Origin: Edaphobacter dinghuensis
GTDB taxonomy: Bacteria > Acidobacteriota > Terriglobia > Terriglobales > Acidobacteriaceae
Direction of reading: 5' to 3'
Length of the DNA: 64,000 nt
Assembly: GCF_014640335.1 (NCBI RefSeq)
Contig: NZ_BMGT01000003.1
Coordinates: forward strand, 231,149-295,148
The notes below the pieces were generated by a model. It searched no databases. It was not told the DNA's origin and saw only the letters and a program-made list of their open reading frames with translations. The translations under genes were made by a program, and so were the position numbers. Below, in pieces: positions 51,020 through 58,666 of the stretch. How positions within the stretch are numbered: position 1 is the stretch's first letter; each line of letters starts with the position of its first letter.

Positions 51020-52228
51020 CTATTGCTGAAGAATGACGGTGTCTCCGCTGTTGAGTCCAGCGAGAAGCTCGGTTTTGGTGCCGTTCGAGATGCCAGCCTT
51101 GATGGCGACTTTGCGGCGACCGTTCTTTTGTTTGGGGTCCGGGACTTCGACGGAGGCGTTGCGGTCCTTGTCGTAGATGACTGCCTGTTCGGGGATGGTA
51201 AGGACGTTTTTGTGCTCGTCGAGGATGATCTCGGCGTTGGCGGTCATGTTGGCTTTGAGTTCGCCGCCGGGGTTGTCGATGGAGACGCGGACCTCGAAGG
51301 TGGTGACGTTATCTTTTTCGACGCCGAGGGGAGCGATCTTGGTGACCTTGCCGTAGAAGGTCTTGTCCTTGAAGGATTCGACCTTGATGCGGGCGGGCTG
51401 GCCGAGGTAGACCTTGCCGATGTCGGACTCGTCGACCTTGCCCTGGACGTAGACCTGGGTGGTGTCGCCGATGGTCATGACGAGCGTGGCGGTGGAGCCG
51501 AGGACGAGGATGGAGCTGACGGCGTCGCCGACTTCGACGTCGCGGGAGAGGACGGTGCCGTCCATGGGCGAGGTGATGGTGGTGTAGCTGAACTGCTCTT
51601 CAAGCTGGCGGAGAGAGGCCTGGGCCTCGGAGACCTGCGACTGCGCCTGCTTGAGTTTGGCGTTGTCGACGGTGATCTGGGCGACGGCTTTGTCGCGGGT
51701 GTTGGCGGCGAAGAGATATTTCTGCTCGGCGTCGTCGAGGGCCTGCTTGGAGACGACGCCATCTTTGGACATCTGGAGGGCGCGCTCGTAGGTGTGCTTG
51801 TACATGGGCAGGTCGGGCGCCTCGGCGTTGACCTTGTCGTATTCGATGGAGGCAGAGGCGGCGCGTGCGTTCGATTCCGCGGCGGCAAGCTGGGCCTTTT
51901 GTGCGGCCACCTGCGCGAGGATCTCGATCTGGTCGAGCTGGGCGAGGAGCTGGCCCTGATGAACGTGGGCGTTGATGTCGACGAAGAGCTTGGTGACGAT
52001 GCCGCTGGCCTTGGATTTGACCTCGACCTTGGTGATGGGCTGGACCTTACCGGTGGCGACGACGGAGCGGGCGATGTCTCCCCGCTCGACCTTGGCAAGC
52101 TGCGAAGGATCGATCTTGGTGCTGCTGCCGGTGGCAGCGATGGTGATGCCGGCAATGACTGCGATGAGCAGAACAGCGATGCCGCCCCAGATCCAGAGTT
52201 TGCGTTTATTCTTGCGCGCTGTTGCCAC
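51020..52228 (-). CDS. Efflux periplasmic adaptor protein (HlyD/MacA type)
   Basis: 402 residues. One N-terminal TM anchor (about 11-33, LWIWGGIAVLLIAVIAGITIA) is followed by the split lipoyl/barrel-sandwich domain (VEVKSKASGIVTKLFVDINAHVHQGQLLAQLD and YTTITSPMDGTVLSRDVEVGD), a long coiled-coil hairpin between them (about 105-215, rich in Ala/Gln/Glu) and beta-barrel domains. MacA-type adaptors link an inner-membrane ABC or RND pump to an outer-membrane channel. No pump or TolC-like gene is adjacent, which is unusual; the next gene is the TGSG solenoid protein. Confidence 0.9.
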   Translation of the reverse strand: MATARKNKRKLWIWGGIAVLLIAVIAGITIAATGSSTKIDPSQLAKVERGDIARSVVATGKVQPITKVEVKSKASGIVTKLFVDINAHVHQGQLLAQLDQIEILAQVAAQKAQLAAAESNARAASASIEYDKVNAEAPDLPMYKHTYERALQMSKDGVVSKQALDDAEQKYLFAANTRDKAVAQITVDNAKLKQAQSQVSEAQASLRQLEEQFSYTTITSPMDGTVLSRDVEVGDAVSSILVLGSTATLVMTIGDTTQVYVQGKVDESDIGKVYLGQPARIKVESFKDKTFYGKVTKIAPLGVEKDNVTTFEVRVSIDNPGGELKANMTANAEIILDEHKNVLTIPEQAVIYDKDRNASVEVPDPKQKNGRRKVAIKAGISNGTKTELLAGLNSGDTVILQQ

Positions 52229-52351
52229 GTGGTCGCTCCGATGCCGGTTGAGATGAACGATTGAGCCGTCTCGGAGCAGTTTACGCAGAATATTGCTGGT
52301 TGGTTCCGTTATGGGTGTAAATATCGCTGATGAATTTTTGGAAGGCCAGGC

Positions 52352-52957
52352 TCAGGCATATTTGCGTAGAACGCCAAGGACTTTGCCCTGGATGCTGACG
52401 TTGGCGGCGGGGGCGTAGATGGGGGCCATCTCGGCGTTGGAGGGCTGGAGGCGGATCATGCTGCCCTCGCGATAGAAGCGCTTGAGGGTAGCGTCGGAGC
52501 CGTCGACCAGGGCGACGATGATCTCGCCTTCGCGAGCGGTGCGGGTGCGCTCGACCAGGACGTAGTCGCCGGAGACGATGTGCTCGTCGCGCATGGAGTC
52601 GCCGCGAACCTCGAGGGCGAAGACCTCGCGGTTGCCGATGATGTCGTTCAACGAGATACTTTCGGCGGTTTCGATGGCTTCTACGGGCTGGCCGGCGGCG
52701 ATGCGGCCGAGCAGGGGAAGACGCTCGGAGCCCTTCTTCGCCGATCGGGCCGGAAGGACATCGATGGAACGGCTGCGGTTATGGGCGCGCTGGAGCAGCC
52801 CTTTGTTCTGCAGGTTGGTGACGTGCTTATGCACGGTGGCAAGAGAACTGAGGCCGAGACCACTGGCGATCTCCTCGTAGGACGGAGAGTAACCATTCTT
52901 TTGCGTGAAGCCGGAGAGAAAGTCGAGGACCTCTTTTTGCCGCCGCGTGATAGCCAT
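52352..52957 (-). CDS. lexA: LexA repressor
   Basis: 201 residues. An N-terminal winged helix (RRQKEVLDFLSGFTQKNGYSPSYEEIASGLGL) binds SOS boxes, and the C-terminal S24 domain cleaves itself when RecA filaments form. Cleavage site Ala88-Gly89 (RIAAGQPV), catalytic Ser121 (RGDSMRDE) and Lys159 (ATLKRFY) are all present. I did not find a GTTC- or GAAC-type SOS box in its own upstream region, although a palindrome at 53051 could be a site. Confidence 0.96.
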   Translation of the reverse strand: MAITRRQKEVLDFLSGFTQKNGYSPSYEEIASGLGLSSLATVHKHVTNLQNKGLLQRAHNRSRSIDVLPARSAKKGSERLPLLGRIAAGQPVEAIETAESISLNDIIGNREVFALEVRGDSMRDEHIVSGDYVLVERTRTAREGEIIVALVDGSDATLKRFYREGSMIRLQPSNAEMAPIYAPAANVSIQGKVLGVLRKYA

Positions 52958-53050
52958 GCGGAGATTGTAGCGAATAAAAGGCGAATTGCAATAGCTAACT
53001 TTACTTTATTGATTCTTAATTTTTCCAGGTACCGATAGTGGGGCATAATT

Positions 53051-53066
53051 CCCATTTTGAAATGGG
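53051..53066. promoter_or_regulatory. Palindrome between lexA and the response regulator
   Basis: CCCATTTTGAAATGGG is a 7-base inverted repeat with a 2-base centre, in the 213-base divergent gap. It may be an operator for LexA or for the response regulator; no second copy is seen. Confidence 0.35.
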
Positions 53067-53170
53067 GGTATGCAAAAAGATTCACATTCATCTTGTCTCC
53101 TCGCCCGGGATCAACCAAGGTGGTTACACGCCGTTGGAATTTGTGACCACAACGGAGATGGAGACAAAAA

Positions 53171-53914
53171 ATGCAGGTATTGATTGTTGAAGATGACGCC
53201 GCCTTGGGATCGTTTCTGCAGAAGGGTATGAAGTTGGAGGGCCATGAGGTGCAGTGGGTCGGGGATGGAGAGGCGGCTCTCGCCTATGCCGAAGAGCATC
53301 GGCCCGATCTGATGGTGTTGGATCTCAGTCTGCCTCGAAAAGATGGGACGGAGGTCCTGGCAGAGATGCAGGGCCGTTTCGACGAGATGGCCGTGTTGGT
53401 ATTGACGGGACGGAGCCAGGTGGAAGAGCGGGTGAAGTGCCTGAACCTGGGAGCGGACGACTGCCTGTTGAAGCCGTTCAGCTTTCATGAGCTGACGGCA
53501 CGATGCCGGGCGCTGTTGCGGCGGCGCGAGCAGTTTGCCGATCCGGTGCTGCGTCATGGCGACGTCGAGCTGAACCGCATGGACCGCAGGGTCTCGCGTA
53601 GCGGCGTGGCCGTGGAGCTGACGGTGAAGGAGTTCAACCTGCTGGAGTTTCTGATGCTGCGGCGAGGGCGGTGTTGCAGCCGTACCGAGCTGCTGCAGGA
53701 GGTCTGGCACATGTCGCCGGATGTGGGCACGAATGTCGTGGACGTGTACATCAACTACCTGAGAAAGAAGTTGACGGTAAGCGATGAGGACGTTGACGCG
53801 AGCTATCCCGTGATTGAGACGGTGCGCGGCGAGGGCTACCAGATGGGCAGCATCAGGAAGATGCCGCAACGGGTCTGCGATATTCCGCGACGTGCGATGT
53901 TTGCCAGTGCGTAG
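53171..53914 (+). CDS. OmpR/PhoB-family response regulator
   Basis: 247 residues. The receiver domain (1-120) has the acidic pair in VEDDA, phosphoacceptor Asp51 (MVLDLSLP), Thr in VLTGR and Lys in LLKPF. The C-terminal winged helix (about 130-225) ends VIETVRGEGYQMG, as in OmpR/PhoB proteins. No full sensor kinase is adjacent; instead the next gene encodes a lone phosphotransfer-like domain. The last 17 residues extend past the usual end. It is the first gene of the regulatory trio upstream of the flagellar operon. Confidence 0.92.
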   Translation: MQVLIVEDDAALGSFLQKGMKLEGHEVQWVGDGEAALAYAEEHRPDLMVLDLSLPRKDGTEVLAEMQGRFDEMAVLVLTGRSQVEERVKCLNLGADDCLLKPFSFHELTARCRALLRRREQFADPVLRHGDVELNRMDRRVSRSGVAVELTVKEFNLLEFLMLRRGRCCSRTELLQEVWHMSPDVGTNVVDVYINYLRKKLTVSDEDVDASYPVIETVRGEGYQMGSIRKMPQRVCDIPRRAMFASA

Positions 53915-54167
53915 TGGGACGCAACCATCGGACGCGGAGCTTGTCGCAAGAATGGACGATGCGCTGCACGGGCTGTGTCAGCCGCTGACGGTGCTGCAAT
54001 GCAGGCTGGCGATGGGCGAGCTGATCGGCGGACAGGACGCGATGCGGACGGCGATCGCCGAAGCTCTAGTGGAGTGTACGCGGGTGAATCTGGCGGTGAG
54101 CCTGATGCGTGAGATGTTGCAGCACGAGCTACAGAAAGATCGAGACGGGCAGGAGAGGACGAGGTGA
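53892..54167 (+). CDS. Small DHp-like (histidine phosphotransfer) protein
   Basis: 91 residues from a GTG at 53892, overlapping the response regulator by 23 bases; an ATG at 53952 would give 71. The core MDDALHGLCQPLTVLQCRL has the H-box layout of HisKA domains: a His (His26) followed four to five residues later by Pro (QPL in place of the usual TPL), then a long second helix with MRTAIAEALVECTRVNLAV. There is no ATPase domain, so it cannot be a complete kinase; it could pass phosphate between a remote kinase and a receiver, or dimerise with one, like Spo0B-type proteins. Its stop overlaps the start of the sigma-54 activator (GTGA), so production is coupled. This is inference from motif and position. 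Confidence 0.6.
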   Translation: MRCLPVRSGTQPSDAELVARMDDALHGLCQPLTVLQCRLAMGELIGGQDAMRTAIAEALVECTRVNLAVSLMREMLQHELQKDRDGQERTR

Positions 54168-55492
54168 ATCGGATGGGCGCAGGGCAGGAGACGCTGGCGG
54201 GGATGGACATTGTGGAAGTGGCGGCGCGCACGGTCGTGCTGGCAAGCGCGGATGCGGGACTGCGGCAGAGGCTGCGGCGGTCGTTGACGGGGCTGCGCTG
54301 GCAGGTGCGCGAGGCGACGGGCGGCGCGGAGGCGATGGCGCAGTTGGAGGCCTCGCGTCCGGAGGCGCTGCTGGTGGATAGCTGGCTGCCTGACCTTGAG
54401 GTGGGCGAGTTCGCCGGGCAGGTGCGAACGATGTATCCATCGATGGAGATGCTGCGGGTGGATGGCGGCGTGGATGGAGGGGCGCGCAGCCCGAGAAGGA
54501 ATGAGCTGCTCCATGCGCTGCGCGAGGCACAGGAGGCTCCGCTGAACGACACGGCGGCGTGGAAGGCGGCACCGATCACATTGCCTCGCAATACGGGCAG
54601 AGCACCCTCGGTGGTGAAGAGCTTCGATCAGGAGGCGGCGCGGCGAGCGTTGTCGGTTCTGCTGGGGCGCGAGGAGAGCACGCACGCGGAGAGCGCGGCG
54701 AGCCATGCTTTGCCGGATGAGGTGATGCTGCCCGAGCTGGTCGGTGCGAGCGCGCCGATGCGGGAGCTGGCGCGGCTGATTCGGCTGGTGGCTCCGCGCT
54801 CGACGACGGTGTTGATCGAGGGAGAGACGGGATCGGGCAAGGAGGTTGTGGCGCAGGCGCTGCATCGGCTGAGCGAGCGGGCGTCGAAGCCGTTTACGGT
54901 GTTGAACTGCGCGGCGATTCCGGAGGCGCTGCTCGAGGCGGAGCTGTTTGGCCACGCTCGCGGAGCATTTACCGGAGCAGTGCAGTCGCGGACGGGAAGA
55001 ATCGAAGCGGCTCATGGCGGCACGTTATTTCTCGATGAGATTGGGGAGATGCCGCTGGCGTTGCAGGCGAAGATGCTGCGCTTTCTGGAGTGCGGCGAGC
55101 TGCAGCGGGTGGGCGACAACGATGTGGTCCGCGTGGACGTGCGCGTGATTGCGGCGACGCATCAGCCGTTGCAGCAGCGGTCGGAGGAGCGGACGTTTCG
55201 GCTGGACCTCTATCATCGGCTTGCCGTGTTTCCGATTGAAGTGCCTGCGCTGCGCGAGAGGATGGAAGACCTGGATCTGCTGGCTGAACATTTTCTGGAA
55301 AAGATGGGGCAGAAGCTGCCGCGCAAGCGATTGAGCGCGGAGGCCAGTGCGAAGTTGCACCTGCATCATTGGCCGGGAAATGTTCGCGAGCTGATGCATG
55401 TGCTGGAGCGTGGAGCGATCTTATCGGGCGACCGGATGGAGATTGGCGCCGAAGAGATTCGCTATCGGCGGACGGCGCGTGAGCAGGACTGA
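54164..55492 (+). CDS. Sigma-54 activator lacking a DNA-binding domain, probable flagellar regulator
   Basis: 442 residues. An N-terminal receiver-like domain (about 20-125) keeps the phosphoacceptor Asp72 (LLVDSWLP). The AAA+ domain (about 190-420) has Walker A GETGSGKE (220-227), the sigma-54 contact loop GAFTGA (267-272) and Walker B LFLDE (288-292). Family members normally end in a Fis-type helix-turn-helix; here the protein stops about 20 residues after the AAA+ C-terminal WPGNVREL segment, so no such domain exists. Helicobacter FlgR is known to lack this domain too and acts from solution on flagellar sigma-54 promoters. The flagellar operon begins 100 bases downstream. Confidence 0.9.
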   Translation: MNRMGAGQETLAGMDIVEVAARTVVLASADAGLRQRLRRSLTGLRWQVREATGGAEAMAQLEASRPEALLVDSWLPDLEVGEFAGQVRTMYPSMEMLRVDGGVDGGARSPRRNELLHALREAQEAPLNDTAAWKAAPITLPRNTGRAPSVVKSFDQEAARRALSVLLGREESTHAESAASHALPDEVMLPELVGASAPMRELARLIRLVAPRSTTVLIEGETGSGKEVVAQALHRLSERASKPFTVLNCAAIPEALLEAELFGHARGAFTGAVQSRTGRIEAAHGGTLFLDEIGEMPLALQAKMLRFLECGELQRVGDNDVVRVDVRVIAATHQPLQQRSEERTFRLDLYHRLAVFPIEVPALRERMEDLDLLAEHFLEKMGQKLPRKRLSAEASAKLHLHHWPGNVRELMHVLERGAILSGDRMEIGAEEIRYRRTAREQD

Positions 55493-55521
55493 AGGAAGAC
55501 GCCGATCTGCCGATAGATAAG

Positions 55522-55550
55522 AGCGCTCTCATCCGAGGGCGCTTTTGTTT
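55522..55550 (+). terminator. Intrinsic terminator after the sigma-54 activator
   Basis: AGCGCTCTC and GAGGGCGCT pair over 9 bases (one G-U) around ATCC, followed by TTTGTTT. It separates the regulatory trio from flgB. Confidence 0.78.
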
Positions 55551-55566
55551 GGAAGCAGGAGTGCAT
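55548..55566 (+). promoter_or_regulatory. Possible sigma-54 promoter of the flagellar operon
   Basis: TTTGGAAGCAGGAGTGCAT keeps the invariant GG and GC exactly ten bases apart, as sigma-54 promoters require, though the -12 box reads GTGC rather than TTGC and the -24 box lacks CAC. The start would fall just before the flgB ribosome site, giving a very short leader. It lies directly after the terminator, where an independent promoter is expected. Confidence 0.4.
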
Positions 55567-55591
55567 AGGTAATCGTGTGGAGGTGACGAGC

Positions 55592-55954
55592 ATGGACGTA
55601 ATGACGCCGCTGGGCGATGCGCTGAACCGATATCTGGACCTGACGAGCGAGCAGATGAAGTTGACTGCGAGCAACATGGCCAACGTCGATACGCCGGGCT
55701 ATAAGACTGAGGGCTTCAACTTCGAACAACAGTTTATGCAGGAGATGAATGGCAGTGCGAATGCGGACTTTGGTGCCGGTGCGGAGATCGAGCAGGTCGA
55801 TGGCCTGGTTGCGCGGCCTGACGGGAACAATGTCTCGATGGACCGCGAAGGCATGCAGATGGCGAAGTCGCAGTTGCAGTTTCGTATGGGAGTGGAGCTG
55901 TTGAAGCAGCAGTTTACCAACGTGATGGACGCGATTCACGCGGAGGCGAAGTAA
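55592..55954 (+). CDS. flgB: Flagellar proximal rod protein FlgB
   Basis: 120 residues from the ATG at 55592, since the GTG at 55577 is part of the ribosome-binding stretch GGAGGTGACG. FlgB forms part of the proximal rod in the periplasm and is exported by the flagellar type III system. The family motif ASNMANVDTPGYK (about residues 27-39) and the C-terminal MGVELLKQQFTNVMDAI helix are present. First gene of the operon. Confidence 0.94.
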   Translation: MDVMTPLGDALNRYLDLTSEQMKLTASNMANVDTPGYKTEGFNFEQQFMQEMNGSANADFGAGAEIEQVDGLVARPDGNNVSMDREGMQMAKSQLQFRMGVELLKQQFTNVMDAIHAEAK

Positions 55955-55957
55955 GCG

Positions 55958-56491
55958 ATGAACCTGTTTGGCGTGATGGATGTAAGTTCGTCGGCGTTGA
56001 AGGCCGAGCGGGTGCGGGCCGAGGTGGTCGCCTCGAATATGGCGAACGCGGAGACGACGCGGACGCCGGAGGGCGGCCCTTATCAGCGGCATCACGTTGT
56101 GTTTGAAGCCGAGGGGAGCGGGAGTTTTCAAAGCTCGCTGATGAGCCAGATGAACTCGACGAATGAGGACATGAGCGATGGGCTGGGTGGTTTCGACACC
56201 GGGTTCGGCAGCAGGTTGACGAGCGATCTTTCGAGCGATGTGACGGCTTCGAATGGAGCGCCGGGAGGAGTCGCGGTGACGGGCGTGATTGCAGATCAGA
56301 GCGCTCCGCTGCGTCGATACGATCCGCAGCATCCCGATGCGGGGCCGGATGGGTTTGTGGCCTATCCGGACATCAATCCTGTGACGGAGATGACGGACCT
56401 GATGGGAGCGACGCGGTCGTATGGAATGAATGCCTCCGCGGTTCAGGCGGAGAAGAACATGGTTGGATCGTCCCTGGACATCTTGAAGTAG
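55958..56491 (+). CDS. flgC: Flagellar proximal rod protein FlgC
   Basis: 177 residues. Another rod subunit, exported through the same system. It has the rod start MDVSSSALKAERVRAEVVASNMANAETT and the C-terminal YPDINPVTEMTDLMGATRSYGMN signature. A Gly/Ser/Asp-rich insert of about 40 residues in the middle (SSLMSQMNSTNEDMSDGLGG and following) makes it longer than the typical 135-140 residues. It begins 4 bases after flgB ends. Confidence 0.94.
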   Translation: MNLFGVMDVSSSALKAERVRAEVVASNMANAETTRTPEGGPYQRHHVVFEAEGSGSFQSSLMSQMNSTNEDMSDGLGGFDTGFGSRLTSDLSSDVTASNGAPGGVAVTGVIADQSAPLRRYDPQHPDAGPDGFVAYPDINPVTEMTDLMGATRSYGMNASAVQAEKNMVGSSLDILK

Positions 56492-56515
56492 CGAAGACGA
56501 GAGAGGCTTAGAGCA

Positions 56516-56842
56516 ATGATTGACGCTGGAACAATGGCAAGCGTGATGAGCAGCGCACAGGCTGCCGCGGGATCGAACGGCTTTCTGGATGCGGCGACGA
56601 ATACCGGGTTCAACAGTGCTGCCGTTCCTTTTGCGGGGATGTTTCAGTCGATGGTGCAACAGGCCAGCGCGCTCGACAAGAAGGCGAACGAGGCGGTGAC
56701 GGGATTGCTGACCGGACAGGGTGTAGAGATCCACGACGCGATGATTGCGACGCAGAAGGCCGACATGGCCTTTGAGCTGACCTTGCAGGTGCGGAACAAG
56801 GCGGTAGCGGCGTACCAGCAGATGATGGGCATGCAGTTCTAA
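56516..56842 (+). CDS. fliE: Flagellar hook-basal body protein FliE
   Basis: 108 residues. FliE links the MS ring to the rod and is the first rod-type substrate exported. FAGMFQSMVQQASALDKKANEAVTGLLTGQ, then VEIHDAMIATQKADMAFELTLQVRNK and VAAYQQMMGMQF are the conserved C-terminal two-thirds of the family. Confidence 0.95.
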   Translation: MIDAGTMASVMSSAQAAAGSNGFLDAATNTGFNSAAVPFAGMFQSMVQQASALDKKANEAVTGLLTGQGVEIHDAMIATQKADMAFELTLQVRNKAVAAYQQMMGMQF

Positions 56843-56869
56843 ACGAAATGGAAGCAGTGCTGAGGCGAG

Positions 56870-58666
56870 ATGGCTGAGATCGAGCGGGCAGGGCTGGAGA
56901 AGACCGGGCAGCGCGCTGCCGAGGCTTCCGGCGATGGGGTGGTGAACAGGGCGGCGGCAGTAGCGTCGGCCATGCAGCAGCGGCTGATGGCGATGCCGGT
57001 GGGCAAGCGGACGTGGCTGATTGCGTCGGCTGCATTTCTGGCTGCGGCCTGTATCGGAATCATGTGGTATGCGCAGCGTCCGGATTGGCGCGTGCTGTTC
57101 AACGGGCTCGACGGCAAGGACACGCAGCAGGTGTCGCAGGAGCTTGCGGCCGCGGGAATCTCTTTTCAGATGACGCCGGACGGCACGGGCATCGAGGTGC
57201 CTGCGGACGTGTTGGACAAGGCGCGGATGGAGGTTGCGGCGAAGGGGATGCCGCAGTCGGGGCGGCTGGGGTTTGAGCTCTTCGACAAGCCGAACTGGGT
57301 GGGGAGCGAGTTCGATGAGCGTGTGAACTATCAGCGTGCGCTTGAAGGCGAGCTGGAGCACACGATCGAGACGCTCGATGTGGTACGGTCGGCCCGCGTG
57401 CATCTGGTGCTGCCCCAGCAGAGCTTGTTTGCGTCGGAGGACAAGGCGGCGAAGGCCTCGGTGGTTTTGAAGCTGCGGCGGCCGACGGTCGATCCGGAGC
57501 AGGCGGATGCGATTCGCAGCCTGGTGGCTGGAGCAGTGGAGAACCTTAGTCCCGATCAGGTGACGCTGGTGGATGCAGATGGAAGAGCGAATCTGAAACC
57601 GAAGTCGGGCGATGCCAGCAAGGACGAGGCCGAGCAGGAGATGGAGGCAAAGCTGGTTGCGATGCTGGAGCCGCTTGCCGGTCGCGACAACGTTCGCGCA
57701 ACGGTGAATGTGAGCTACGACGAGGGCAGCGAGGAGCGGACGGACGAGGTCTACGATCCAACGCAGACGGCAACGTTGAGTATGCAGAAGAAGGAAGAGG
57801 TCTCGGCGCTGCCGACGGAGAAGGCGTCGGGGGTTCCGGGGACGGCGAGCAACTCTCCGGCCGGCGCTCCTGCGGGCTCTGTGGCGGGGTCGCAGGCTGC
57901 GGCTGCTCCGGGAACACCGCCGCTGTTGCAGAAGCAGGCGCTGCCGGTGTATCCGCAGCAGGGCAATGGGCGCGATCAGAGCATACAGGAAGAGAACGGG
58001 ACCTATGGCGTGACGAAACATCTGCTGCACTCGGAAGAAGGGCCGGGGCGGATACGAAGAGTGACGGCGGCTGTGCTGGTGAACGACAGGTCGATGGTAG
58101 AGGGCACAGGAAAGTCGGAGCGCACGGTTTGGAAGCCGCGCAGCGCGGACGAGATGCGTCGGCTGGAGCAGTTGGCACAGGCGGCGGTTGGATACGATGC
58201 CCGACGAGGCGACCAGGTGGTGATGGAGAACATCAGCTTCAGCAGCAACTCGCCGGAGATGAAGCCGCCGATGATCGACAGCGTGATGGAGGGAGCGCGT
58301 ACGCTTGCAGCCTCGCAGCCGGGGATGATGCGGTCTGTGGTGATAGGCATCTGCGGTGTGCTGCTGGTGCTGTTTGTGCTGCGCCCGGTAGGAAGACAGG
58401 TCGCGGCTACGCTGCGTGAGCCTTTGCTGCTCACGGCAGGGGCGAATACTCCGACGGCCTTAGACGGCCAGCAGGAGCGAATGCTGCCGGGCGAGCCGGA
58501 GTGGGGGCCGGAGGAGCCGGTGCCGCTTCCACTGCCCGTCAAGAGTAAGGCACAGCGGCAGCAACAGGGGATCTTTGAGCACGTCTCCGAACACATTCGC
58601 CGTGAGCCGGCGCAGAGTACGCGGCTGCTCGAGGCATGGATCGGATCGACGGAGGATGGTGAGTGA
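56870..58666 (+). CDS. fliF: Flagellar MS-ring protein FliF
   Basis: 598 residues. FliF forms the MS ring in the inner membrane, on which the C-ring and export apparatus are built. It has two TM helices (about 45-65, TWLIASAAFLAAACIGIMWYA, and about 485-505, VVIGICGVLLVLFVL), with a large periplasmic domain between them containing ring-building motifs (GLDGKDTQQVSQELAAAGI, YQRALEGELEHTIETLDVV, RARVHLVLP-like). A Gly/Ala/Pro-rich stretch near 325-350 is the variable loop. The C-terminal cytoplasmic tail contacts FliG. Confidence 0.96.
   Translation: MAEIERAGLEKTGQRAAEASGDGVVNRAAAVASAMQQRLMAMPVGKRTWLIASAAFLAAACIGIMWYAQRPDWRVLFNGLDGKDTQQVSQELAAAGISFQMTPDGTGIEVPADVLDKARMEVAAKGMPQSGRLGFELFDKPNWVGSEFDERVNYQRALEGELEHTIETLDVVRSARVHLVLPQQSLFASEDKAAKASVVLKLRRPTVDPEQADAIRSLVAGAVENLSPDQVTLVDADGRANLKPKSGDASKDEAEQEMEAKLVAMLEPLAGRDNVRATVNVSYDEGSEERTDEVYDPTQTATLSMQKKEEVSALPTEKASGVPGTASNSPAGAPAGSVAGSQAAAAPGTPPLLQKQALPVYPQQGNGRDQSIQEENGTYGVTKHLLHSEEGPGRIRRVTAAVLVNDRSMVEGTGKSERTVWKPRSADEMRRLEQLAQAAVGYDARRGDQVVMENISFSSNSPEMKPPMIDSVMEGARTLAASQPGMMRSVVIGICGVLLVLFVLRPVGRQVAATLREPLLLTAGANTPTALDGQQERMLPGEPEWGPEEPVPLPLPVKSKAQRQQQGIFEHVSEHIRREPAQSTRLLEAWIGSTEDGE

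Noticed and set aside
51023..52264. A 413-codon plus-strand ORF over the efflux adaptor
   Set aside because: Asp/Gly/Val-rich shadow; the minus-strand product is a clear adaptor.
55529..58030. An 833-codon minus-strand ORF over flgB-fliF
   Set aside because: Arg/His/Leu-rich shadow spanning four real genes.
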